Positions 1 to 10,720 of a DNA stretch of 64,000 nucleotides are shown piece after piece (within the stretch, counting starts at the first letter, position 1; each line of letters starts with the position of its first letter). The translations under genes and the position numbers were made by a program. Source of the DNA: Acanthochromis polyacanthus (taxonomy: Eukaryota; Chordata; Actinopteri; Pomacentridae); NCBI RefSeq assembly GCF_021347895.1, contig NC_067119.1, positions 11,358,534 through 11,422,533 of the forward strand, in the 5' to 3' direction. The notes below the pieces were generated by a model that saw only the letters and a list, made by a program, of their open reading frames with translations, was not told the DNA's origin and ran no database searches.

Positions 1-236
1 AATGGAAGATATATTCACAACTGATAAAGGCTGAAGAAAAAAATTGTTGTGACACGGCTCTGCTGACAACTCAGGACGCAAAACAATGAACAAATAAAAC
101 CTTGGAAAGCACATTTACGGGTTATGTGTAATGCTTTGTCTATTTTTTCAAGATTACTGTTGGGTTCTATTAGTTTTCATAAAAAGCTGCTTGATTCCTG
201 TATACTGGCTGTCTAAAAAGTAAAATAAAGTTTGAC

Positions 237-847
237 TAAAGCCGCACCGATCAATCAATTAGTTGTACATTTTTAAATTAATCAGAAAACAGCTAGCTTG
301 AGGATTTTTTCATGAAATGAAAGTCAAAAATACTATGACTTCAGCTGTTAAAATTGGAATATTTTACTCCTCTGTGACAGTAAACTGAATATCCATGTGT
401 TGTGGGGGCAGGGCCGGCCGCTGGCATAAACACTCTATGCCGTTGTTTATAGCCACATCCACTCGAGGGGGCCACACCACAATAAGTGTGTGATTTGCAT
501 TTTGTCCCTGTCTAGGATACATTTTTAAAAAAATAAATATTTGCTGTTAATCATGTGCATGTGTGTTTTAACCCAATTACAAGCTGTGCACGTGATTTGG
601 TAGTTGCCCTGTGCATGTTTTGGGGCCACAAAAAAAATCTTGCTTAGGGCCACCAAAGTTCTAGGGCCGGCCCTGTGTGGGGGAAAAAAAAGAAATTCAA
701 GGGCTTTGTTTAGAGCTTTGGGAAACACTGACAGGAAACTTTCACAATTTTCTGACATATTATAGACTAAAAAGCAAACTGAAAAAAATCAAGAAAATAA
801 TCACCAGATTAATCAACAGCGAAACCAATCATCAGCGGCAGCCCTAC
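237..847 (-). mobile_element. Old teleost DNA-type repeat, interrupted by a hAT-like MITE
   Basis: On the minus strand the sequence starts TAGGGCTGCCGCTGATGATT and contains GTCAGTGTTTCCCAAAGC. After the insertion it continues with ATTCAGTTTACTGTCACAG. These match a very common dispersed repeat of fish genomes that I know by its 'tagggctgc' ends and 'gtttcccaaagc' core. The left end carries a related inverted end near 237-262. No transposase is seen. The exact family name is uncertain. Confidence 0.6.
409..675. mobile_element. hAT-like MITE (267 bp) with 8-bp TSD
   Basis: The ends are inverted: left CAGGGCCGGCC and right GGCCGGCCCTG. They are flanked by an exact 8-bp duplication TGTGGGGG at 401-408 and 676-683. 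An 8-bp target duplication with CAGGG-type ends is characteristic of hAT elements. It has no coding capacity. It sits inside the older repeat at 237-847. Confidence 0.85.
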
Positions 848-848
848 C

Positions 849-3739
849 TGTGACACACTGAAGATTGTCTGCACATTTTCAACATTCACATTTCTACACC
901 TGCCCAATTTACTGACAGTCCTGCTACTAGTTTCCACGAAGCATTCATCCGTGCAGCACTATGAATTGCTCCAATCTGCACTGAAGCCGCTGTACAAATG
1001 AAGTTCAACTGATTGGTTCAATAGTTTTCAAAGAGGGGAGAGTTTTTCTAGTCCACTTTCCCAACAGGTGACCTTGCATTCACACCGAAACATACAAGAT
1101 ACACGGAAATCAATACCGGAAAAAGTGAAACTTTCATGACTGGAGGATAAAGAAAAAAAAAAACGAGGCATAGAGTGATGAGTGTCTCATGTCCATTCCT
1201 TCCACTACACTCACTTTTGGTTTTTCGGTGTCTCTGTGACCTTCTCTGCTGCATCTCTCGCTGCTCTGCCCTCTCACCGTCACCATGACAAAAAGCCTCT
1301 GTGAGTGTGTGCACATGCGTGTGAAAAACCAAAAGAAAAAGGCATGATTTTCTAACGTGTAGTTTGGCTGCCTCACACACACATCTCGCTCTTCCCTGCC
1401 CCTCTCCACCACATCATCCCGCTCTTGCATTCATGAGTAAATGTTAAAAGTTCACATTTTCCATCTCTGAAAATGTCCCTTGTCCAATTCTTCTCTTACT
1501 TATTTTTCAGAGAATAAGCAGCCTCTGTGCATTTGAATGTGCTGCATGTGTGTGCGTCTGCAAGTGTGTGCTTCAATGAGTCAGTGAGTGAGTGAATGAA
1601 ACCAACAATGAGACACAAAGAAAGCAGGAAGAACAGAGAGAGAGAGAGCAGCATATAGAAAGGACGGGGTGAGAGACTACCACTGTGTGTGGGTGTATGT
1701 GTCCGTGATTTTGTGTCAGTAATTATTAATGCTCTGTATTGCATGAGTAATGGTGCATGGTGCTGACATTCTGCTACAGGTTAACGGCGTAGTGCAAAAC
1801 GCACTCGAGCACACAGGCGGAGACGCACACAGGCCAACACACATACATTCAGGCCTCGACACATGAGGTCGACTCTCTGCCACACGCCTGTTCCGGAGAG
1901 CTGAAAAGGTGCAGCTTGCTGTCATCTGGCAAAGTCAACACACACATTTAACATAGAAAGCATTTTCTAAAAAAAAAAAAAAGGGGGGAACCTCCATGTT
2001 GAAATGAGCTAAAGAAATTACTCAAATGCTCAGACAACTAGAAGCAGGCATTTCCCCAGAAGATGCTTTGTTATTCTATATAATATACGATAGTGTGCTT
2101 TATTCGTACATATATTACTTGTAGATCTCCAAGGACACACAGATATTGATATTTGAGTATATTAAAAGATCCAGAAAGTGTATACATCATTCCAGGAAAC
2201 ACTCACTTAAACTATTTTTCTTACATAAGGAGCTCTTATTTGTTTTTTCTTTAACAAACTGTAGAGAGGTTGACATTTTACAGCTGAAAAAGAAACTTGC
2301 CAGTCCTCTCCTGTGAACAAACTGTACATCTGTATCTTTGGCATTCCTATATTGTGACTTACTTATTCCAAATTGCACTGTCTGATACGTGATGCTTGCA
2401 ATAAATCAATAAGAGCTGAAACGTCAATCAGCACGCTAAGAGTTGATACAGTATAGTCAAATGATAAGTGCGTATAAAGTGTATGGAGTTACATCTGCCA
2501 CTGCTGCAGGATGAGTACGCAAAAGAAGCAAGGACCATATTTTGATACTGAGCATTACAGATTGATGCTGGTATTAAAAGTGGATCTTCTTTGCTCAACT
2601 CGACCAAAAAAAAAAGGAGAACTTTTGAAAAACCATAAGACACTTTAGTCAAACCATACACAAGCATTAATAGCTTTTGCACCTGAATCGTCTAAACTGC
2701 AAATACCCCACACATTTGATCGGAGGACTGTCTATAGGGAATTCCTCGCCGCCTACCACAGATATCCTGCCGAGATTACAGAACCCAGCGGTGACCTCCT
2801 GTGACTATTCAGCCTCTGAATCTTTAAGACCACACTAACAGTTTGCCTCTGAACAGGCGTCTCTCTGATGCCTGGCTTTTGAACAAACCCACAATGACAT
2901 CCTGGAGACGACCTGGATGATGAAATAACGGAATGATGCAATTACACTGAAACTGAGTGACATGAAAATACAAAATGCCACTCAGGCTCGTGAGAGTGAC
3001 ACAAATACGCGAAAGGAGGATAAAAAGTCCAATAAATGACTCTTATTAGAGCTGTTGTGACATGTGGTGCTTATAACCAACAAAAAAGAAGAAACAACAG
3101 AGTGGAAAAATGTTTTTAAAAGTGCTGTTTTCTGTGGTTTGGAGTCAAATACGGGGGTGGAAAATCCTTAAGTAGCGATGACAGCTACAGTATGACAGCA
3201 CACAAATGCAGGTGACTAAGAGGCCTCTGTGACTAATCGAAAGCACAGACATACACCTACTGTAAATGCACCAACAAACGAACAAATGCACTTGCAGGAT
3301 GTGCTGGATCTCTCAGTGCACAACAGGAAAAGTGATTGAAAGAGGGGGAGATGGAGAAAGAGGATGGTTGGTGTTTTGGTTTTTTAAACAGCCTGAGGTG
3401 GCCATTACACCGTTAGAGCCAGAGTTCCCCAGTGTCCAATAAAAACTGTTTAACCTCAGCCAAGTTGGAATGGACCGTCCCTGCATGGGGGTGTGTGAGA
3501 GCGAAAGCGAGACTGAGAGGAGAACTAGAAAAGACAGCTACTACTGGCCATCCTCGTCACCAAGGGAGCTACTAAACATGCATTCAAAGAGCAATGTGCA
3601 CTGTCAGACACAAGGTACAGACAGTCCCTGGACAGGAGGAAACATTCACTATTTTGTATTTCATCCGGAAAAAAAAACAGCAGATAAGAGGGCAGAAGGT
3701 TACAGGAGGGACTGAGAGAGGGAGTGTTTGGACGGTTTC
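849..3739. other. Putative intron or intergenic DNA; no gene seen
   Basis: AT-rich sequence with TG/CA-rich patches (1280-1900) and A-runs at 1148-1161 and 1971-1982. No recognisable exon or mobile element. If the exon at 5359-5437 is real, this belongs to its first intron. Confidence 0.5.
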
Positions 3740-5358
3740 AGCGTTTACTCGGGCATTTCTTGCAGGCCACAGCTGTTTTCCGGCGCGTCACCCCGACTCG
3801 CCGTCTCCGTCGTGCGCCGCGACCACGAACCACCACCGCCGCGCTCTGGAGCGCACAACGCAGCGACTGTTAACTGCTCAGTGGGCCGTCAGTGATCGGG
3901 AGCTGATTAAAAAACACATACACAGAGAGAGAGAGAGGCCCTGCAACCGCGCGCACAGACAGGAGACACTCACGGGGGAATGTGATAGTAATGCCGAAGG
4001 GCTGCCATTTGTGTGGAAAACGGAGGCGGAACAAACGCGCTCGGAGCGCTTCAAAAGGCATCACCAAAATATCCGTCAGCCTCCTTTATCTTACGCCGCT
4101 TCTTCGGGGTCTTTTTTCTCTCCTTGGAGTAAGTGGGTGGCGGTGGTGTTACCCGACCTGAATTCTGAGTGTCTCAGCCCTGTTTTTAGTGCTCTTGGTC
4201 AGGAATGTGCACATTCAACAATCTAATGTAGCTCCAATTAAACTCGTATGACCGGTTAATCTGTGTTTTTTTTAATAATTCGTCAGATCATTACTGAAGT
4301 ATTTTGAAGAATTCTCCAAAGAAATCAGATCTTCTCTTACCCAGATAATGGAGAGATTTTGACCTCTGTCCTCTTTTTGAGCAGTTTTGAGCCAAACGAC
4401 TGAGGCAATTACGCATCTTTTAGCCTCAGTTTACCAACACTCAAGTCAATTTTACAAGCGACTGGACAGATGACCTTCCCTGGATTTAAAGAACCCCACA
4501 TTATTAAGAAAATCCTTCAGATCACCTCTTACAGGGGATCTCTAAACCTGATTCCAAAAGCGCGTATGAGGCTAATTCTGGAAACATCCGTCTGTCTATC
4601 CCCTTTGCGCTCATTTTAAAAAATTAAAAAGTGAACATTCTTGTGGGAAACACTCTGCCATCAGCTCTCTGGTTCTCTTAAAGACCTCAAACTGGCACAC
4701 GAGCAAGTCAGCCTCCGACTAGCCGGGCTTCGCGTGTCTCAGATGGCACCGGTTAGGACGCATCTGTCATTTGATGCTTCGGCTCAGTCGGTCGCTTATT
4801 ATTCCACACACATACACGCGGATACAAGAGGTGTCAAGGTGATTATTGGATATTCCATCACTATTTGGATTTGTTTTATGAAGTAAGAAACTTATTTCGT
4901 TTCGATTTCCAGAGCAGAGTGCTGAAATGCTGGCAGAACCTCCGGTCGTTGATCACCATATGTCAAAAGGAAGCTCTCCAAATGTAATGTCACTTCTTGT
5001 AACTTGCACCAGTCTCACACTTTGTAGTGATGAATGCTGCGTTTTGTTTTTCTCTTGCAGAATGGAGAACTAAGTTTTGGTGTCTAACACCTCTCCAAAG
5101 CGCACCAACGCACCAAATCCAACCAAGGAAACATTTATACACTCATAATTCATGTAACGCAAAGATACTCCAATGCGTACTGCAAAAGTTGCCAGTTTCT
5201 CCTCAACATTTCGCAGTGAAAAGAGGATAAAACTGAGAGGAAAATGCGTTGAAAAGGAGAATGAATGCATCTGATGTTTCGGATTTCCAGCCCACAACAA
5301 TAAAACGCCAGCATCCGAGGCTGGCAACAAGTTTTCCGCCTGCACTTGCATCTCTTAC

Positions 5359-5437
5359 CTTTCCACAGGAAAAGAAGCAGCGTCTTCCAGAGGAGCCATC
5401 CCACCGGCGCGCCCCCTCTTCTCCCGACCGTCTCCAT
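5359..5437 (-). CDS. Putative first coding exon with signal peptide (TMEM132-family candidate)
   Basis: On the minus strand an ATG at 5437-5435 in a strong context (GGAGGGATGG) opens 26 codons plus one base before a consensus donor (GGAAAG|GTAAGAG, GT at 5358-5357). The peptide has a basic N-terminus (METVGRRGGAPVG) and then the hydrophobic core WLLWKTLLLFLW, as in a secretory signal peptide. It lies in a CpG-rich region downstream of AACS and in the same orientation, where vertebrates carry TMEM132B. Its length and shape resemble first exons of TMEM132-type membrane proteins. No homology can be shown from 26 residues. Alternatives are another secreted or membrane protein gene, or a chance ORF. 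The downstream exons would lie left of the window. Confidence 0.45.
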
Positions 5438-6320
5438 CCCTCCAGTCGGTTAAAAAAAAACACCTCCGGGACTGTTCAGAAATCGGACTAAAAAGGGGAT
5501 CTTTAATTTTTTAAAATATCTTTCCTCTTCTTCCCCCAGACAGATCACTATCGCATTCGTGCCATCAATAACCTCATTTTGACCAAACTGCGCTCCTGCT
5601 GCGCTTGACCGAAGACACCAAGCAGATGAGGTTTAGGAGTAAACTATAAATCCTTTCTGGAGTCAGTAATTTAAAAAGAAAAAGAGCGAAACCCCCGATG
5701 GGCAATTCCGGTGCAGGCTGGCTTCTGTTTTTAAATCCTCCTTTCTCCCGAAGGAACTCTCTGCCGTGTCTCTCCTTGAAGCCAAAAGCGATGAATGAAC
5801 CCGTGTTTCCCCGTTTTTCTCCAACCGGTGCGCTCCGCTGCGTTATTTATCCAAACGGGACGGTTAAAGCCGAGGAAGCCTCACTGTCTCTGTCCTTTCC
5901 TTCTTTCCAAAGTTGAAACAAATCATCAGTCACAAGAACTTCTCTCTCCATCCACAAAGGGATTAAAAAGTCCACTTCATGCGCGATTTGGAGACGGGGG
6001 GGGAAAGCCAACAAAACTCTGTCACTTAAGGCGCGAGTGTTTAATAAAATCCAAAATTCCTGCTCGACCCGGCAGCAGCTCCGCGTCCGCTCTCCTTTTT
6101 TTTCAACCTTCTTATCCTTCCCTCTCTGGTCTATCATCCGACTGTCCTCCTCTTTGCTGTTTCGGCGCGTCTGAGCTCAACTTGAGAGTCTGTGTACACT
6201 CGTTCGCGGGATGGAGGGAGGAGGAGAGGTGAGGACAGAAGAGGAGGTCTGACGCTTCCACCAGCCGGCAGAAGAGGAGGAGGAGGAGGAGGAGGAGGAG
6301 GGCCAGAGGAGGGTGAGGGT
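5438..6320 (-). other. Putative 5' UTR of the signal-peptide exon
   Basis: This is the sequence between the putative start codon (5437) and the promoter-like motifs at 6330-6372. It is CpG-containing and pyrimidine-rich on the minus strand, and includes a (TCC)n run at 6302-6274. The extent is inferred from the promoter position. No transcript evidence is available. Confidence 0.35.
6274..6302. repeat. (GGA)n trinucleotide repeat in the putative 5' UTR
   Basis: About nine tandem GAG/AGG units. On the transcribed strand of the putative gene this is a (TCC)n pyrimidine run close to the inferred start of transcription. Confidence 0.9.
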
Positions 6321-6327
6321 GCGGGAT

Positions 6328-6375
6328 GAGGGGCGGGATTTGGGGGATTTGAGTGGCATTTAAGCAACCAATGGA
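6328..6375 (-). promoter_or_regulatory. Candidate core promoter: CCAAT box, TTAAATG, GC box
   Basis: Read on the minus strand, an inverted CCAAT (ATTGG, plus-strand CCAAT at 6368-6372) is followed by a TATA-like TTAAATG (about 6363-6357) and an Sp1-type GC box (plus-strand GGGGCGGG, 6330-6337). The motifs stand directly upstream of the CpG-rich region and the putative first exon. The functional call is inference. Confidence 0.4.
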
Positions 6376-6868
6376 GTGTATAGGACTTTATTTAGATATT
6401 TCCCTCTCATTTTTTCTTTTTATAGCTTTAAGATTTCTTTAGGGCCTGCTTGTTTCACTTTTGATTAGGCTCATTGCTCATTATGGGGGAAAGGAACCAA
6501 ACAGAGCCTAAAGAAATGACTCCTAGATGTATATATTTTTAAAATAAACCACTAAAATGCGCCCAAAAAAGAGGCAATAACTAGAAAACAAAACACTATA
6601 TATCATTCTAGGAAACAGGGTGAAGGAATGTTGCAGTCTTCCAGAGCTTCAGATAAAGAAAAAAAAGTTTAAACTAAGACTATATCCCATAAGAAGAGGC
6701 CTACTTCTTCTTCTCTGTGCTGCTGGTGTCGGCGGCGCGTGTACGTGCGCGCCCACGTGTTGTTTATCTTTTCAAAGCCTCTCTCTGCATTATTCATACA
6801 AAGACACACGCTACACCTGTTCTCTCTGTAATCGATAGATGCCAACTTGGAACGGGCACGCGCTCACA

Positions 6869-6900
<32 letters not shown>

Positions 6901-9900
6901 GTGACGTGACAGCTTGTACAAATGTGATCCACCAAGCACCTTGCAATAAAGCTCATTCACTTTGTATCGATGGGCCTGCATGCATGCGCGTGTGTGTTTA
7001 TGCGTGTGTTTGTGAGCGTGTGTTGGGGGGGGGGGGTCGCTTTAACCAATCAGAAGAGAGAGAGGGAACATTAAGGTCTTCTTTAAGTCCGAGAGCATAT
7101 TTCATAGGGTAGCACGCCTGCTTCCCTTTGTCAGCTAAATGTGTAAAAGCTAAAGATATGACATTGTGACTTATTGAATTGCAAATCAGCCGAGGGATGG
7201 GAGGATTTCCGGAGATGGAGATACGTGAGCATCTCTGCCTCCCTCCCTGTATGTCTGTCTAACCAGAGCCAAAGCCCTCCAAGGCTAATGAAGGAGCACC
7301 AGCCCCCCCTAGTGTCACATTTAAAGAAGAGACCACCATGTGATGATGTGTACGGCCATCCACACATCCCTCTATGCATGCACCTTCATTTGTCTCTAAT
7401 TAGCAGTAATGTGACTGCCAATGAGGACTGGATTGTATCCTTGATGAATGCCACATTATTCTTCTGTCAATCCCCTCTGATTTTTCCCGCTGTGATTCAA
7501 CCATATGAATTGCACGCTCCCTCCTTCTCCCTTTTTCTTTTCATGTTTTTGTTTCCTGACTTCTCACCAAAACACATTTTTCTGGCCTCCCCCTAGTCCC
7601 AACTGCTTCCAAGCAACCAGCCATCCGTCCACGTTATGGAGCAGAACCAAATCAGTGCATTTTAAAATATTATTCTAATTTCGCTCAATGACTTCTCCCC
7701 TCATGCCAGCCAGCAGTATTCCCCGTGACTTAAGCTTGAAAGATCTTTTTTAACTGCGCTATTCCTCTTGGGGAGCCACAGCTGAAGCAAGGCATTAGTT
7801 CAGCAAGCGTGCAGTCAAAAACTTAAAAAAAAAAAAAAAAGAGTCATATTTGTACAAATGCAGTGTCTGTGTATACCAAAGAGGCCCCACTGGAAAATTG
7901 AATCAGAAAGAATTGCAGATGATTCTCCATGGTGACAAAAGTAAAGCATCATTCAGAGCAAAGATTTAACTTGTACAAATACTGAAAGCTGACTTGTTCT
8001 GAGCATTTTAAGCTACCCCCACCCGTCAAAACTTTAAAAAAAAAAAAAGGAAGCCCTTTACTGAAGGCATAAAAAAAGTGCGCAATTCAATAGCAACGTA
8101 TTATTCCTCTCTCCCACTTTAATGTTATTTCGCATGTCACTCTCAGAGGAAGCCTCGAGGGAGCAAATATTCATTATATCACAAAAGGGAGTTCATTCAT
8201 CACAAAGATTGTGTTGTCACTTTGGAGTGTAACTCTTCAAATACGACCTGCAACAGAAGCTAGGCCATCAATGAGGAGGAATATGCTCTTAAAAGCTGCT
8301 TCTCAGTGTCCATAGCTGCTGTGCGTATCCAATGAAAGGCTGACCACAGACACTGACCTGTCCTACTTTCTGTCAGTTTGAGTCCCATGCAGCCAAATTC
8401 CTTAATTATAGAAGTCCCACTTTTTTCAGCATGCTTGCTGGTCTTTTCACTTTGTCTCCATTCCCAAGAGGAACTATTCAGAAGTGTTGCTCTCATTTTA
8501 AAGCCCGATTAAAGGCTTGTTGACAGGTGGAATAGCAGCTGAATTTTTAGAACTTAAAAGTTGTTGCAAGAAGAGAAGAGAAAGTGTAGCTGCATATATG
8601 TCAGTACTGCAGTGTACCATTATTATTTTGGGCAGCCAATCATTAAATTCAGAGATATGGGAGATTTGAAGGCGCACTTTCGTTGGTGCTTAAATATAAG
8701 TAAAAGAAGCAAGGACTCGGTGTTTTACTTTTCCAAATCAATAACTTGCCATCCACAAGATGTGCAGACGCTGATATAGAAAATTAGAAATCAAAAGTGT
8801 TGTCAGCATAGTTCTCCTCCTTATTTTAAATTTACTGGCAGTAATTCATTCAAAATAGCATTCAAGTTATTCACAGCCAGACATCTTTAGTGATTTATGA
8901 TTTCTTTTAAATCCTCATTGCTGCAAAATGATTGCAAACATTAAGAGAGATTAGGCAGCAGGTCTGACAATGGACAGCAGCAAAGAAGAAAAGATGGGAT
9001 CTGGCTTCAAAATAAGACGGACTGAGGGAGAAAAACAACTTTTTACTTCTCACCTTCCTCCAACATCACAACAAGTAGCTGTCAGGCTGCTGCTCTGCTG
9101 TGCCCACCCTCAGGTGATGGTGGTCATCTCTGCACTGTCTCAGTTTCTCGCCGCTCAGATCAGCACAAGTTTTAACCTCTTTGGAGCTTAAAGAGAATAA
9201 CCGCAGAAATGTTCATTTTTTTGACAACAGAAGGGGTCGAACCCGGAGGGGCCCTGAACCAGAAAGATTGAGAACCGTCTTTCTACATCACTGACTCGCA
9301 AACCTTTCCAAAAAACACAACCCGGGTTTGATAGAATTGTCTGCCGTGCTCCAAGAAGAGTTTAAAAGCAGCAGATGCTCTTTCTCAGCAAAGCTTTGCT
9401 TCACACTCACACGTGGGATCTGCCAGGACACACATGCCAGAAGTCGGGATTGTACAGACGCAGAAGATCTACCAGGAGACTCGGGCTCAGTTCAACTTTT
9501 ATCTCAGTCATATTATGTAGTGACCCACCAGAAGCAGGTCTGCAAAGTGTAGTGTAAAAGATTGAGTCCGGTGAGCATTTTAAATGATCAATTTCATAGT
9601 GTTTATGTAAGAGCATATGGACACAAAGTTTCTCAGCTGCCAGAGATAGATCTAGTTGTTCAACTTAAACAATTTCAGATAAAAAACGTGGGGGGGCGGA
9701 ACACGAAGAAGAAGACGATGAAGACGAAGAAGAAGAAAGCCACACATGATACGTTCCAACATTCAGTTAGCGCCATTCCCTTGTAATTGCAATGAAACTA
9801 TAAAACCAAAAATATTGCACAAAAAAGTATATTTCAAATGTAAAATAAAGTTTCAGCAGTGTTAAGTATAGTTTTTATACACTTATATCAGTATAGTTCC

Positions 9901-10009
9901 AATAGTCACATTATTATGATTGCAGATTGGCATTGAGGATCCAACAGACAAAAATTTGTTAGTCTACAAGATTTTTCTTTTTAAATTATGTATTGTGGTA
10001 GAATTACAG
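6376..10009. other. Intergenic; no gene seen, microsatellites only
   Basis: Contains (CA)14 at 6873-6900, a 12-G run at 7025-7036, A-runs near 7825 and 8037, and a GAA-rich patch at 9707-9739. The stretch 7135-7480 is more complex in composition and could be a conserved non-coding element. No ORF here resembles a protein family I know. Confidence 0.5.
6873..6900. repeat. (CA)14 microsatellite
   Basis: Perfect CA run of 28 bases preceded by CG/CA-mixed sequence. Confidence 0.97.
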
Positions 10010-10720
10010 CAGTGCAACATTAAAAAGCACTTTTCTAATACTGTGTAGTACCTCCTCATGTTGCTAAAACAGTTGTGACCCATCATGAAATGTCGGGGGT
10101 GTCTAGCGCTTCCTGCCACTGGGGTGTTGGCCGCTGATCCTCTGGGTTATGTAGATGGTGGAGTGGAACCTCTGTGTCTCAGATTTGTTCTTGCTAATCC
10201 TTCGGCTGCTCGATCGGAATTAGATTTGCGGGTCTTTGTTGCCATCCTTTACCCGTTTCCAGGTGCAGTTTCCTGCTGAGAAGCCACTGCCATAAGGCAG
10301 TGTAGTTGCCATGGTGTGCTTGGTCCACAACGATGTTTAGGCAGGTGGTACGTGTCAAAGTAACATCCACATGAATGCCACGGCTCAAGGTCTTCCAGCA
10401 GAACATTCTTCCCATAGCGCATCCTGCTGCAGGCAAACGGTACACATGCACCTGGCAGCCCTAATGATGTAAAAGAAAAACTTGATTAGCCACCTTCTTC
10501 CATTGCTCCACAGTCCAGTTCTGATGTTCACATGCCCATTGTAGGTGCTTTCAGAGGTGGATCGGGGTCAGCGTGGATACTTTACCGGTCATCTCCATAC
10601 ACAGCATCTTCAATATACTGTGTATTCTAACTCTTTTTATCATAGCCAGCATTAAGGTTTTCAGCAGGTTGTGCTACAGTGTCTCTTGTGTTGCATCAGT
10701 CCATGTAGAGGTTAAAGTGG
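10010..10720 (-). mobile_element. Tc1-like transposase relic, copy 1
   Basis: Read on the minus strand it encodes decayed blocks of a Tc1/mariner transposase: WTVEQWKKV, MRYGKNV, IHVDVTLTRTTCLNIVVDQ and the DDE-region remnant LIPIEQPK. It shares its layout and the plus-strand block GTCAAAGTAACATCCAC with the copy at 40.3 kb. There are many stops and frameshifts. Its end near 10720 is where recognisable similarity to the family stops. Confidence 0.8.

Larger units (their letters stand above)
3740..6340. promoter_or_regulatory. CpG-dense region (possible CpG-island promoter)
   Basis: CpG dinucleotides cluster at 3755-4075, with runs such as ccggcgcgtc and gtcgtgcgccgcg, and recur at 4560-4830 and 5150-6200. 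Most of the window is CpG-poor by contrast. Long chance ORFs occur here in several frames because stop codons are scarce in GC-rich DNA. The region covers the putative minus-strand first exon. Confidence 0.6.

Noticed and set aside
3594..4226. 210-codon plus-strand ORF, the longest non-repeat ORF in the window
   Set aside because: It lies in the CpG-dense block where stops are rare, and has no recognisable domain. Its composition is Ser/Arg/Thr-rich, as in chance ORFs.
5203..5463. Alternative minus-strand ORF overlapping the putative first exon, starting at 5463
   Set aside because: Its first codon is GTG rather than ATG. The ATG at 5437 has a strong context and gives a signal-peptide-like sequence.
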